A program made the translations under genes and the position numbers. DNA of 64,000 nt, from NCBI RefSeq assembly GCF_000176855.2, contig NC_015138.1, positions 310,001 to 374,000 of the forward strand, in the 5' to 3' direction. The notes under the pieces are model-generated. The model made no database searches, was not told the origin of the DNA, and worked only from the letters and a program-made list of their open reading frames with translations. How positions within the stretch are numbered: the stretch's first letter is position 1; every line of letters begins with the position of its first letter. Below are positions 36,420 through 45,518 of this stretch, piece after piece. The DNA is from Paracidovorax avenae ATCC 19860. GTDB lineage: Bacteria; Pseudomonadota; Gammaproteobacteria; Burkholderiales; Burkholderiaceae_C.

Positions 36420-36428
36420 CCGGGGGGC

Positions 36429-36923
36429 TCAGGGCGCGGGGCTGGCGAGCGCCGCCTCGATGTCCGCGGCGAGCGATGCGGGCTTGTCGGTGGGGGCATA
36501 GCGGCGGATTACCTGGCCGTCCCGGCCGACCAGGAACTTGGTGAAGTTCCACTTGATGGCCTTGGTGCCTAGCAGGCCCGGCGCCTCCGCGGTCAGCCAG
36601 CGGTAGAGCGGCGGCGCCTCCGATCCGTTCACGTCGATCTTGGCCATCATCGGGAAATCCACGCCGTAGTTGCGCTGGCAGAACGCGGCGATCTCGCCGT
36701 TCGATCCCGGATCCTGCCGGCCGAACTGGTTGCACGGAAAGCCCAGCACGGCAAGCCCGCGGTCCGCGTAACGCTGGTGCAGTTCCTGCAGGCCCGCGAA
36801 CTGCGGCGTGAAGCCGCAGGCGCTGGCGGTGTTTACGATGAGGAGCACGCGTCCCGCGTACTGGCGCAGCGGCACCGTCTGGCCGTCCATCTGCAGGGCA
36901 TCGAAGTCATAGGCGGAGGTCAT
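36429..36923 (-). CDS. Glutathione peroxidase (cysteine type)
   Basis: The 164-residue thiol peroxidase reduces hydroperoxides with glutathione or thioredoxin. The catalytic site has Cys36 (NTASACGFTPQ), not selenocysteine; the tetrad partners are visible as Gln in CNQFGRQDPGSNGEI and the Trp-Asn in WNFTKFLVG. It has no signal peptide, so it is cytoplasmic. It is monocistronic or cotranscribed with the DMT exporter upstream (92-bp gap). Confidence 0.93.
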   Translation of the reverse strand: MTSAYDFDALQMDGQTVPLRQYAGRVLLIVNTASACGFTPQFAGLQELHQRYADRGLAVLGFPCNQFGRQDPGSNGEIAAFCQRNYGVDFPMMAKIDVNGSEAPPLYRWLTAEAPGLLGTKAIKWNFTKFLVGRDGQVIRRYAPTDKPASLAADIEAALASPAP

Positions 36924-37015
36924 CTCGGCGTCTCCCGGTGAAGAAAGGGCCCGCGACGGGGGCCTCACGCGCATTGTCGCAAGGACCGCGGGAGGCTGCG
37001 CACCCGCCTGCGGCT

Positions 37016-37891
37016 TCAGCGCCGCTGCAGCGAAGCCAGCAGCGCGGCCAGCACGATCATGCCGCCGCCCAGCAGCGTGCGCGGCTGCAGCGCGGCCGCC
37101 GACAGCAGCACCGACGACACGCTGGCGAACACCACTTCCGAGAGCATCACGATCGCCGTCGTGCCTGCCGCCAGCCGGGATGCGCCGAACTGCAGCGCCC
37201 AGTTGCCCAGCAGCAGCACGCCCGCGAGCAGCGCTGCCGTGGCGATCCAGGTGGCGTTGGGCGCGGGGAAGGGCTCCACCACGCCCGCGTGCAGGCCGAT
37301 CGTGCCCACCGCGAGCGCCATCAGCATGCAGCCGCCGAACATCGAGAACATGCGGGCCTGCCCCGGAACTGCATGCAGGCGCCGCAGCGTGACGTTGGTG
37401 AGCGCGAACATGAAGCCGCCCAGCAGGGCGAGGCCGTCGGCCATCGACAGCCCGTGCAGCAGTGCCTGCGCGGACGCGTCCCTGGGCCAGATCACCAGCA
37501 CCACGCCTGCGAAGGCCAGCGCCAGCCGCGCGATCGCCCCGGCCGTGGGGCGCTCGCCGAGCACCTTCCAGGCCAGCAGCACCGCCCAGGCGGGCATCAG
37601 GTAGAACAGCAGGATCACGCGCACCACGTCGCCCACGGTGACCGCCCAGTTGAAGGCCACGTTGTTCAATCCCGAGCTGAGGGCGAGCAGCCATAGCTGC
37701 GGATGCGCGCACAGCTGCGCCCAGAGGCCCGGGCGCAGCGCCAGCAGCGCGACCAGCACGCCGCAATACATCACTGCCGTGGCCCAGAGCGGGTGGAGGC
37801 CGGCTGCGTGCATCAGCCGGAAGGGCCACCATGCCAGCCCCCAGACGAAGGCATTGAACAGCAGGGCGAGGATGGGCAGCGGGGTGGTCAT
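37016..37891 (-). CDS. EamA/DMT-family transporter
   Basis: The 291-residue protein has ten hydrophobic helices in two EamA repeats. The N-terminus LFNAFVWGLAWWPFRLM and the second-repeat FGASRLAAGTTAIVMLSEVVFA are typical of drug/metabolite exporters. The substrate is unknown. ATG 37891 is used because the longer frame runs antisense-like into lplT. It follows lplT by 86 bp on the same strand. Confidence 0.9.
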   Translation of the reverse strand: MTTPLPILALLFNAFVWGLAWWPFRLMHAAGLHPLWATAVMYCGVLVALLALRPGLWAQLCAHPQLWLLALSSGLNNVAFNWAVTVGDVVRVILLFYLMPAWAVLLAWKVLGERPTAGAIARLALAFAGVVLVIWPRDASAQALLHGLSMADGLALLGGFMFALTNVTLRRLHAVPGQARMFSMFGGCMLMALAVGTIGLHAGVVEPFPAPNATWIATAALLAGVLLLGNWALQFGASRLAAGTTAIVMLSEVVFASVSSVLLSAAALQPRTLLGGGMIVLAALLASLQRR

Positions 37892-37977
37892 GGAATATCC
37901 GGGCCGAAATGGCGGCGGGTGCCTGGAGGCGGGTGTTCCGCGCACCTGCGCCGGATGCGGCCCGCGGGGGCCGGTCT

Positions 37978-39258
37978 TCAGTGGTGGTGGTCGTGCCGCG
38001 CGAGGTGCAGCAGGTGCTCCACCTCGTCGTGATGGCGGGTGCAATTGTGGATGTGCCAGCGCCGGATCATCCACATCACGCCCGCCACCACGAGCCCGAA
38101 GGCCGTGATCGCGCCGAACACCGACAGCCCCATCTTGAGCGAGAGGCTGTAGAACGCGCCCAGCCCCAGGATGGCCGCCTGTTCGTTGAAGTTCTGCACG
38201 GCGATGGACCGGCCGGCGCCCATGAGGTTGTGGCCGCGGTGCTGCAGCAGCGCGTTCATGGGCACGACCAGGTAGCCGCCCAGGCCGCCAAGGAGGATCA
38301 GGAAGGGAATGGCGATCCAGATGCTCTTGATGAACACCATCAGGATCAGCAGCACGCCCATGGCGATGCCCAGCGGGATGACCTTGGTGGCCATGTCCAG
38401 CCGCATGCGCATGGAGGCCACCACGGCCCCCACCGCGGTGCCGATGGCCACCACGCCCGTGAGCGCCGACGCCTGGGTGGTGTTGTAGGCCAGCGCGGCG
38501 GCCGCCCAGGCCAGCACGATGAACTTCAGGTTGCCGCCGGCGCCCCAGAAGAGGGTGGTGGTGGCCAGGGAGATCTGCCCGAGCTTGTCGCGCCAGAGGC
38601 GGTTGTTGCAGGCCCAGAAATCGGGGAGCAGCGCCAGCGGGTTGCGCGGCATGGGGCGCATTTCGACACCGGTGTGCGGAATGCGGGTGTTGAACCAGGC
38701 GGCGGCGAGATAGACGGTGATGAGCGTGGCGATGGCCGCCTCGGCCGCGGTGTCCACGCCGGTGTCCACGAACGGGATGTCCACCGACAGCAGCCATCCG
38801 GAGATGTTGGGGCCCACCAGCTGGCCGCCCAGCAGCACGCCCAGGATGATGGAGGCGATCGTGAGGCCCTCGATCCAGCCATTGGCCTTGACCAGCTGCG
38901 AGGCCGGCAGCAGCTCGGTGAGGATGCCGTACTTGGCGGGGGAGTAGGCCGCGGCACCCAGGCCCACCACCGCATAGGCGATGAGCGGATGGGAGCCGAA
39001 CAGCATCATGAGGCAGCCGACGACCTTGATCGCGTTGCTCACGAACATGACCTTGCCCTTGGGCATCGCGTCCGCGAAGGCGCCCACGAAGGGGGCCAGC
39101 ACCACGTAGAACAGGGCGAACATGGGCACCAGCGCGGCCCGCTGCCATTCCGGGGAGCCGTTGGTGCGCAGCAGTTCGACGGCCGCCACGAAGAGTGCGT
39201 TGTCGGCCAGCGAGCTGCAGAACTGCGCCGACATGATGGTGTAGAAACCGCGCTTCAT
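37978..39258 (-). CDS. lplT: Lysophospholipid transporter LplT
   Basis: The 426-residue MFS protein flips lysophospholipids across the inner membrane for re-acylation. It starts MKRGFYTIMSAQFCSSLADNALF, the LplT hallmark, and has about 12 helices, with GAFADAMPKGKVM as the conserved MFS loop. The C-terminus is His-rich (RRWHIHNCTRHHDEVEHLLHLARHDHHH in parts), unusual for the family and possibly metal-binding. It is divergent from alr, a pairing common in beta-proteobacteria. Confidence 0.93.
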   Translation of the reverse strand: MKRGFYTIMSAQFCSSLADNALFVAAVELLRTNGSPEWQRAALVPMFALFYVVLAPFVGAFADAMPKGKVMFVSNAIKVVGCLMMLFGSHPLIAYAVVGLGAAAYSPAKYGILTELLPASQLVKANGWIEGLTIASIILGVLLGGQLVGPNISGWLLSVDIPFVDTGVDTAAEAAIATLITVYLAAAWFNTRIPHTGVEMRPMPRNPLALLPDFWACNNRLWRDKLGQISLATTTLFWGAGGNLKFIVLAWAAAALAYNTTQASALTGVVAIGTAVGAVVASMRMRLDMATKVIPLGIAMGVLLILMVFIKSIWIAIPFLILLGGLGGYLVVPMNALLQHRGHNLMGAGRSIAVQNFNEQAAILGLGAFYSLSLKMGLSVFGAITAFGLVVAGVMWMIRRWHIHNCTRHHDEVEHLLHLARHDHHH

Positions 39259-39274
39259 CGAATGGCTGTGGGGT

Positions 39275-39293
39275 GCATCAGCGGAACTGATGC
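39275..39293. promoter_or_regulatory. Inverted repeat upstream of lplT
   Basis: GCATCAG-CGGAA-CTGATGC is a perfect 7-bp inverted repeat 16 nt before the lplT start codon in the lplT/alr gap. It could form a leader hairpin over the lplT ribosome site or be an operator. Confidence 0.4.
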
Positions 39294-39397
39294 CCTGTTA
39301 AATCTCGGACCCGGCTGCAAGTGACTGGCGGTTATATCACGCGCCCTGTACGCTCCGATGCCAGAATTCCCCCCTTTCCGCCTGCCGTCCAGCCTCC

Positions 39398-40507
39398 ATG
39401 CCGCGCCCCATACGAGCCACGATCCACACTGCTGCACTGCAGCAAAACCTGGCACGCGCCCGTGCCGCCACGCCTGACGCCCGCGTGTGGGCCGTGGTCA
39501 AGGCCAATGCCTACGGCCACGGCATCGAGCGCGCGTTCGAAGGGCTGCGCGGGGCGGACGGCTTCGCGCTGCTGGACCTGGGCGAGGCCGAGCGGGTGCG
39601 CCAGCTGGGATGGCGGGGACCCATCCTGCTGCTGGAGGGGGTGTTCGAGCCGCGCGACCTGGAACTGTGCTCGCGCCTGTCGCTCTGGCACGTGGTGCAT
39701 TGCGACGAGCAGATCGACTGGCTTTCCGCGCACAAGACGCATGCGCCGCACCGGGTCTTCCTCAAGATGAATTCGGGCATGAACCGCCTGGGCTTCCCGC
39801 CGGCGCGCTACCGGGCGGCCTGGGCACGCCTGAATGCGCTGCCGCAGGTGGACGAAATCTCGTTCATGACCCACTTCAGCGACGCCGACGGGCCGCGCGG
39901 CATCGCCCACCAGATCGAAGCCTTCTGCACCGCCACGCAGGACCTGCCGGGCGAGCGCACGGTCAGCAACAGCGCCGCCACCCTGCGGCATGCCGGTGGC
40001 GACGCGCGGGTGCGCGGCGACTGGGTGCGTGCGGGCATCGTGCTCTATGGCAGCGCCGCCGACCACCCCGAACACACGGCTGCGCACTGGGGCCTCGCGC
40101 CCACCATGACGCTGTCGGCGCGCATCATCGGCACCCAGCAGCTGCAGGCAGGGGATACGGTGGGCTACGGGTCGTCCTTCACGGCGGACCGGCCGCTCGC
40201 CATCGGCGTGGTGGCCTGCGGCTATGCCGACGGCTATCCGCGCCATGCCCCCACGGGCACGCCGGTGCTGGTGAACGGCGTGCGCACCCGCACCGTGGGC
40301 CGGGTGAGCATGGACATGATCACCGTGGATCTCTCTCCGCTGCACGAGGCCGGCGTGGAGGCGGGCGTGGGCAGCGAGGCCACGCTCTGGGGCCGGGCGT
40401 CCTGCGGGGCCGTGCTATGCATCGACGATGTGGCACAGCCGGCCGGCACCGTGGGCTACGAGCTGATGTGCGCCCTGGCGCCGCGGGTGCCGGTGGTGGT
40501 GGACTGA
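39398..40507 (+). CDS. alr: Alanine racemase
   Basis: The 369-residue PLP enzyme makes D-alanine for peptidoglycan. The PLP lysine is Lys35 in [10 protein letters not shown]; the second catalytic region lies in [14 protein letters not shown], and [13 protein letters not shown] is also conserved. The length is standard. Its stop overlaps the next ATG by one base (TGATG), so it is coupled to the downstream membrane protein. Confidence 0.95.
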   Translation: MPRPIRATIHTAALQQNLARARAATPDARVWAVVKANAYGHGIERAFEGLRGADGFALLDLGEAERVRQLGWRGPILLLEGVFEPRDLELCSRLSLWHVVHCDEQIDWLSAHKTHAPHRVFLKMNSGMNRLGFPPARYRAAWARLNALPQVDEISFMTHFSDADGPRGIAHQIEAFCTATQDLPGERTVSNSAATLRHAGGDARVRGDWVRAGIVLYGSAADHPEHTAAHWGLAPTMTLSARIIGTQQLQAGDTVGYGSSFTADRPLAIGVVACGYADGYPRHAPTGTPVLVNGVRTRTVGRVSMDMITVDLSPLHEAGVEAGVGSEATLWGRASCGAVLCIDDVAQPAGTVGYELMCALAPRVPVVVD

Positions 40508-41379
40508 TGCCCGCCGGGCGTACGCGGCCCGGCCAGCGCGCCGGGGGATCGAACTGGCGCCGCGTGCGCACGCCCGGGCGCACGCTGGAGGCTTCGCTGC
40601 TCAGCCGCTACCAGTTGCGAGTGCACGGCTGGTGCATCGGTGCCTTCATGATGGCCTTCATGTGGGCGGTTTCGCACACGCAGATGGTGCTGGGCGTGGA
40701 GTCGCTCGCCGTGCGTTACCTGGCCACGCTCGGGGCGGGCTATGTCGCCTACCTGCTGGTGCTGCGGCTCTGGGCTGCGCGGCTCGTGCGGTTGCCTGCC
40801 CGGAGCGCGCGGAACCGGAGCGAGGAGGATGTGGATGCCTCCAGCGGCGTGGATGTGCTCGACGTGGCCGACGCCCTGTACGACGCCGGCGACCTGGCCG
40901 CACGGGCCGTGCGCAGTGCCGGCGGGCGATCGCCCACGCTGCCGCAGTCCGGCGGCGGCGATTTCGCGGGGGCCGGGGCGGATGGCCATTTCGGCGACGC
41001 CCTGGGCGACATGGCGGGCAACGCCCTGGGCGCCGCCGCCGAGGCCGACGAGGGCGCGGTGGTGGTCGTGCCCGTGGTGGCGATCTTCCTCATCGGCGCG
41101 GCCGTGCTGTTCGGGGCGGGGGCGCTCGCGCTGCTGTACTTCGGCTTCGACGTGCTGCTGGCCGTGGCGGTGGAGCTGGCGTTCTCCTATGCCACGGCGC
41201 GCGCTGCCATGGGCGTGGAGCGCGCGGGCTGGCTCGCGGCCGCCGTGCGCCTCACCTGGAAGCCCCTGCTGGGCGCGCTGCTGTGCGCCGTGGTGCTAGG
41301 GGCCGCGCTCGACCGCTTACTGCCCGAGGCGCGGTCGCTGCCGCAGGCGGTGCGCATGCTCCAGGGCGGCCACCGCTGA
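40507..41379 (+). CDS. Membrane protein coupled to alr, unrecognised
   Basis: The 290-residue protein has hydrophobic segments at about 44-60, 70-85, 185-225 and 245-265. Between them is a soluble Gly/Asp-rich loop (about 100-180) with FAGAGADGHFGDALGDMAGNALG. I do not recognise a family. The TGATG overlap with alr suggests translational coupling, but a role in wall synthesis is not shown. A later ATG at about 40648 is possible; 40507 is kept because of the overlap. Confidence 0.78.
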   Translation: MPAGRTRPGQRAGGSNWRRVRTPGRTLEASLLSRYQLRVHGWCIGAFMMAFMWAVSHTQMVLGVESLAVRYLATLGAGYVAYLLVLRLWAARLVRLPARSARNRSEEDVDASSGVDVLDVADALYDAGDLAARAVRSAGGRSPTLPQSGGGDFAGAGADGHFGDALGDMAGNALGAAAEADEGAVVVVPVVAIFLIGAAVLFGAGALALLYFGFDVLLAVAVELAFSYATARAAMGVERAGWLAAAVRLTWKPLLGALLCAVVLGAALDRLLPEARSLPQAVRMLQGGHR

Positions 41380-41473
41380 ACCTGCGTTGCGGGATGGGCG
41401 CGGGCTGCGCACGCGGCCCCGCATATCGATACAACCACAAAGTCGTTCTGCGGGTACGGCCGGCTTGGCATAG

Positions 41474-41488
41474 TGGCACCCTCGCTGC
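41474..41488 (+). promoter_or_regulatory. Candidate sigma-54 promoter of the family 5 binding protein
   Basis: TGGCACCCTCGCTGC has the -24 GG and -12 GC with the exact 10-nt spacing. It lies 32 nt before the ATG at 41521, which suits a short leader. No clear enhancer palindrome was found upstream, so confidence is moderate. Confidence 0.5.
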
Positions 41489-41520
41489 GGAGCAGCCCCA
41501 TTCGAGAAGAAGACACCACC

Positions 41521-43116
41521 ATGCGATTTTCCCGCACCCTCCTGGCGGCCGCGTTCGCGGCCTCGCTCACGGCAGCCCTGCCCCTGGCCGCGCAGGCCGC
41601 CACCTTCCGCTTCGCCCGGTCGGCCGACGTGACCACCTGGGACGTGCATGCGCACAACGTGGGCCCGAACAATGTGCTGCATTCGGCGGTGTACGAGACG
41701 CTGGTCGAATACAACAGCAAGACCTTCAAGCCCGAGCCGCAGCTGGCCACCGCCTGGAAGCAGGTGAGCCCGACGCAGCTGCGCGTCACGCTGCGCCAGG
41801 GCGTGAAGTTCAGCGACGGCTCGCCGCTCACGGCCGAGGACGTGAAGTTCTCGCTGGAGCGCGCGAAGGCCAGGACGTCGAACTATGCGGTCTATGCCCA
41901 GGGCATCGACCGCGTGCAGGTGGTGGACGCGCAGACCATCGACATCTTCTCGGACGTGCCCAACCCGGTGCTGGTGAACCAGCTCACCGAACTGCGCATC
42001 CTGAGCAAGCCCTGGGCCGAGAAGAACAACGCGACCACCCCCAAGGACATCAAGACCAGCGACGAGCCCTATACGCACCGCAACGCGCTGGGCACGGGTC
42101 CGTTCGTGCTCAAGTCGTGGTCGCCCGACCAGCGCACCGTGCTCGCGGCCAACCCCTACTGGTGGGGCAAGGGAAAATTCGCCGGCAACGTGACCGATGT
42201 GGTCTATACCCCGATCAAGTCCGATGCGACCCGTACCGCGGCGCTGCTGTCGGGCGAGGTGGACTTCGTGCTCGATCCCAGCCCGCAGGACATCGCCCGC
42301 GTGCGCCAGACGCCGGGCTTCAAGGTGCTGGAAGGCCCGGAGAACCGCACGCTGTTCCTGGGGCTGGACCAGTTCCGCGAGGAACTGCCCGGATCGAACG
42401 TGAAGGGCAGGAACCCGCTCAAGGACGTGCGCGTGCGCCGCGCGCTCTACCAGGCGATCGACATCCAGGCCATCCAGCGCGTGACGCTGCGCGGCCTCGC
42501 GCAGCCCACCGGCGCGCTGATCGCGCGGCAGGTGAACGGCTGGACGCAGAAGGCCGACGTGCGCTGGCCCTACGACGCCGCCGCCGCGCAGAAGCTGCTG
42601 GCCGAGGCGGGCTATCCGCAGGGCTTCGAGGTCGATTTCGCGTGCAGCGCGGGACGCTACACGAACGACGAGCAGCTCTGCCAGGCGATCACGGCGCAAT
42701 GGGCCAAGGTGGGCGTGCGCGCCAAGCTGCGCACCCAGCCGTTTTCCACGTACTTCCCGATGATCCAGCGCAACGAGGCCAGCATCTACCTGCTGGGCTG
42801 GGGCGTGCCGACCTTCGATGCGTTCTATTCGCTGCAGTCGCTGGTCCGCTCGCCCGGCGCGGGCGGCGACGGCAACTTCAACCTGGGCCGCTTTTCCGAT
42901 CCGCAGCAGGACGCGCTGATCGAGCGCATCAAGAAGGAGACGGACCCGGCCACGCGCAACGGCCTCATCGAGCAGGCGCTGCTGAAGGACCACGAGCTCA
43001 TCTCGCACATCCCGCTCTACAACCAGATCATCCCCTGGGCCGCCACGCAGAAGGTGGAGCTGCCGCACCGTGCCGACAACCGCATCGACTGGCGCGTGCT
43101 GAAGGTGGCTAACTGA
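41521..43116 (+). CDS. ABC transporter substrate-binding protein, family 5 (peptide/nickel type)
   Basis: The 531-residue periplasmic protein has a signal peptide ending QAA near 25 and the SBP_bac_5 pattern: VYETLVEYN, LATAWKQVSPTQLRVTLRQGVKFSDGSPLTAEDV, GTGPFVLKSW and NPLKDVRVRRALYQAID. It captures oligopeptides or similar ligands. No permease or ATPase genes are adjacent, so it must share a transporter encoded elsewhere. A possible sigma-54 promoter precedes it. It converges on fumarylacetoacetase with a 3-bp gap. Confidence 0.92.
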   Translation: MRFSRTLLAAAFAASLTAALPLAAQAATFRFARSADVTTWDVHAHNVGPNNVLHSAVYETLVEYNSKTFKPEPQLATAWKQVSPTQLRVTLRQGVKFSDGSPLTAEDVKFSLERAKARTSNYAVYAQGIDRVQVVDAQTIDIFSDVPNPVLVNQLTELRILSKPWAEKNNATTPKDIKTSDEPYTHRNALGTGPFVLKSWSPDQRTVLAANPYWWGKGKFAGNVTDVVYTPIKSDATRTAALLSGEVDFVLDPSPQDIARVRQTPGFKVLEGPENRTLFLGLDQFREELPGSNVKGRNPLKDVRVRRALYQAIDIQAIQRVTLRGLAQPTGALIARQVNGWTQKADVRWPYDAAAAQKLLAEAGYPQGFEVDFACSAGRYTNDEQLCQAITAQWAKVGVRAKLRTQPFSTYFPMIQRNEASIYLLGWGVPTFDAFYSLQSLVRSPGAGGDGNFNLGRFSDPQQDALIERIKKETDPATRNGLIEQALLKDHELISHIPLYNQIIPWAATQKVELPHRADNRIDWRVLKVAN

Positions 43117-43119
43117 CCG

Positions 43120-44385
43120 TCAGCCGGTGACCGTCCCGCTGGCCTCACCCAGGCCGATGCGCACCGCGCCCTCGCGCTCGCACCAGCCGCGCAGCGTGAC
43201 CGTGTCGCCGTCCTCCAGGAAGCTGCGCTCCTCGCCCGTGGGCAGGCGCACGGGCTGGCGACCGGCCGCGGCCAGTTCCAGCAGCGAGCCGGCCTCCTGC
43301 GGCCCGGGGCCGGACAGCGTGCCCGAGCCGAGCAGGTCGCCGCTCTGCAGGTTGCAGCCGTTCACCGTGTGGTGCGCCACCAGCTGCGCGGGCGTCCAGT
43401 AGGCAGCGCGCGCGGTGCCGGTGCGTGACAGCCGCACTGGCGGCAGGCCCTGCGCGCGCATGCGCTCCGTCTGCAACAGCACTTCCAGCGTGATGTCGAA
43501 GGCACCCGAGGCGCGGTGGGCGGGTGAGTCCAGGTAGGGCAGGGGCTGTGGATCCTCCTGCGGCCGCGTGAAGGGCGCGCGGAACGGAGCCAGGGCCTCC
43601 AGCGTCACCACCCAGGGCGAGAGCGTGCTCGCGAAATTCTTCGAGAGGAACGGGCCCAGAGGCTGGTACTCCCAGCCCTGGATGTCGCGCGCGCTCCAGT
43701 CGTTGAAGAGCGCGACGCCGAACAGGTGGTCCTCGGCCTCGCCGATGCCGACGGGCTCTCCCTGTGCGTTGCCCGCACCGATGAACCATCCCAGTTCCAG
43801 TTCGTAGTCCAGCCGCCGGCTGGGCGCGAGCACGGGCGCCGCGGCATCGGGGGCCTTGAGCTGGCCGCGGGGGCGCCGCACTGCTGCGCCGCTCACGCCG
43901 ATGGAGGAGGCGCGGCCGTGGTAGCCGATGGGCACCCACTGGTAGTTGGGCAGCAGCGGGTTGTCGGGACGGAACTGGCGGCCCACGTTGGTGGCGTGGT
44001 GCACGCTCGTGTAGAAGTCGGTGTAGTCGCCGATGCGGCAGGGCACGAGCATCCCGGTGCCCGCCTGGGGCAGCAGCGCGCCCTTCCAGGCGGCCTGCTG
44101 CGGGCTGCCGGCGGCGAGGCCCTGCGAAAGGCGCGCCCGCAGGGCCCGGCGTGCCTGCGGCCCTGCGGCCATCAGCGCGTTCATGTCGTCGCCGGCCACG
44201 AGGCCCGCGGCCTGCAGGTCCAGGATCCGGTCGCCGATGGCCACGCCGATGCGGGCGCCGCCGTCCTGCGCGCGGAAGCGGCCGAAGGGCAGGTTCTGGA
44301 TGGGAAAGTCGCAGCCCGCGGCGTTGGCAGATTCGACCCAGCTGCGCAGGGATGGGGCGTGGGTGGCGTCGGTGTGCTGTGGCAT
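43120..44385 (-). CDS. fahA: Fumarylacetoacetase
   Basis: The 421-residue enzyme hydrolyses fumarylacetoacetate to fumarate and acetoacetate, the last step of tyrosine and homogentisate breakdown. Motifs include DYTDFYTSVHHATNVG (catalytic His and metal-ligand Asp), PIGYHGRASSIGVSG, LDYELELGWFIG with metal-binding Glu residues, FNDWSARDIQGWEY and SKNFASTLSPWV. It starts 9 nt after the Bug gene stop, so the two form an operon probably controlled by the divergent IclR. Homogentisate dioxygenase is not in the window. Confidence 0.94.
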   Translation of the reverse strand: MPQHTDATHAPSLRSWVESANAAGCDFPIQNLPFGRFRAQDGGARIGVAIGDRILDLQAAGLVAGDDMNALMAAGPQARRALRARLSQGLAAGSPQQAAWKGALLPQAGTGMLVPCRIGDYTDFYTSVHHATNVGRQFRPDNPLLPNYQWVPIGYHGRASSIGVSGAAVRRPRGQLKAPDAAAPVLAPSRRLDYELELGWFIGAGNAQGEPVGIGEAEDHLFGVALFNDWSARDIQGWEYQPLGPFLSKNFASTLSPWVVTLEALAPFRAPFTRPQEDPQPLPYLDSPAHRASGAFDITLEVLLQTERMRAQGLPPVRLSRTGTARAAYWTPAQLVAHHTVNGCNLQSGDLLGSGTLSGPGPQEAGSLLELAAAGRQPVRLPTGEERSFLEDGDTVTLRGWCEREGAVRIGLGEASGTVTG

Positions 44386-44394
44386 GGCTGTGTC

Positions 44395-45399
44395 TCAGTC
44401 CACGGTCATCCCGGCCTTGCGGGCCACCTGGCCCAGGCGGTCGTACTCGCGCAGCGTCAGCGCTCCCAGTTCGGCCGCGGAGGAGCCGCGGGGCGTGAAG
44501 CCGGCGGCCTGCAGGCGGTCTTTCACGGCGGGGTCGGCCAGTGCTTCCTGCAGGGCCTTGTCCAGGCGCTGCACCACCGGGGCCGGCATGCCGGCGGGGC
44601 CATAGACCCCGAACCACGGCTCCACCGCATAGCCGGCGAGGCCCGCCTCGGCCAGGGTGGGCACGTCGGGCAGGGCCGGCGAGCGCTGCGATCCGGCCAC
44701 GGCCAGCGCCCGCAGCTTGCCGGCCTGGATGTGCGGCAGCGATGCGGGCAGGTTGTCGAACGCCACGGGCACCTGGCCTGCGATCAGGTCGGTGATGAGC
44801 GGGGCGCTGCCCTTGTAGGGCACGTGCGTCCATTCGGTCTTGCTCAGTTGCCCGAACAGCACGCCGGCCAGGTGCATGGACGTGCCCGCGCCCGCGGTGG
44901 AGAACGGCAGGCCGGGGTGCTTGCGTGCGTAGTCGATCAGTTCGGCCACGTTCTTCACGGGCAGCGCGGGGCCGGCTTCCAGCACGATGGTCGATTGGCC
45001 CAGCAGGCCCACGGGAGTGAAGTCCTTGCGCGGGTCGAAGGGCATCTTCTTGTAGATGTGCGGGTTCAGCGCGTTGGTCGAGATCGCACCCATGCCCACG
45101 GTGTAGCCGTCGGGCGCGGCCTTGGCGACCGCATCCATGCCGATGTTGCCGCCCGCGCCGCCGCGGTTGTCGATGACGACGGGCTGGCCCAGCGTCTGCG
45201 CCATGCGCGCGCCCACCGTGCGTGCCACGAGGTCCGTGGTGCCGCCTGCCGCGTAGGGCACGATGAAGCGGATGGGGCGGGAGGGGAATGCCTCCTGCGC
45301 GGCCAGGGGGGCGCAGGCGGCGCCCAGCAGCAGGGCCGCGGCGGCACCCATCGCCGCGCGGCGCGGCATGGCAGGGGAATCGGACGGGATGGAACGCAT
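44395..45399 (-). CDS. Bug-family substrate-binding protein, linked to fahA
   Basis: The 334-residue TctC/Bug protein has a twin-Arg-flanked signal peptide ending LAAQ (near 35). Family motifs are RFIVPYAAGGTTDLVAR, PVVIDNRGGAGGNIG and FDNLPASLPHIQAGKLRALAV. It is the first gene of a two-gene unit with fahA, so the ligand may be an aromatic acid or an intermediate of tyrosine catabolism (inference). A perfect palindrome lies 60 bp upstream, next to a divergent IclR gene. Confidence 0.92.
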   Translation of the reverse strand: MRSIPSDSPAMPRRAAMGAAAALLLGAACAPLAAQEAFPSRPIRFIVPYAAGGTTDLVARTVGARMAQTLGQPVVIDNRGGAGGNIGMDAVAKAAPDGYTVGMGAISTNALNPHIYKKMPFDPRKDFTPVGLLGQSTIVLEAGPALPVKNVAELIDYARKHPGLPFSTAGAGTSMHLAGVLFGQLSKTEWTHVPYKGSAPLITDLIAGQVPVAFDNLPASLPHIQAGKLRALAVAGSQRSPALPDVPTLAEAGLAGYAVEPWFGVYGPAGMPAPVVQRLDKALQEALADPAVKDRLQAAGFTPRGSSAAELGALTLREYDRLGQVARKAGMTVD

Positions 45400-45458
45400 G
45401 CTGTCTCCTGGTGGTGGTTGCCGCGATTGTTGCCAGCCTTCCCGGCCGCGCCAGCGGT

Positions 45459-45477
45459 TTGTCCACGGTGTGGACAA
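45459..45477. promoter_or_regulatory. Candidate IclR operator
   Basis: TTGTCCAC-GGT-GTGGACAA is a perfect inverted repeat with 8-bp arms, placed 60 bp upstream of the Bug start and 42 bp upstream of the IclR start. It is the only such palindrome in the 119-bp divergent gap. Confidence 0.65.
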
Positions 45478-45518
45478 GAAGCCGCGGGATTCCATTCCCA
45501 GCCGGGTATGCTGGCGCC

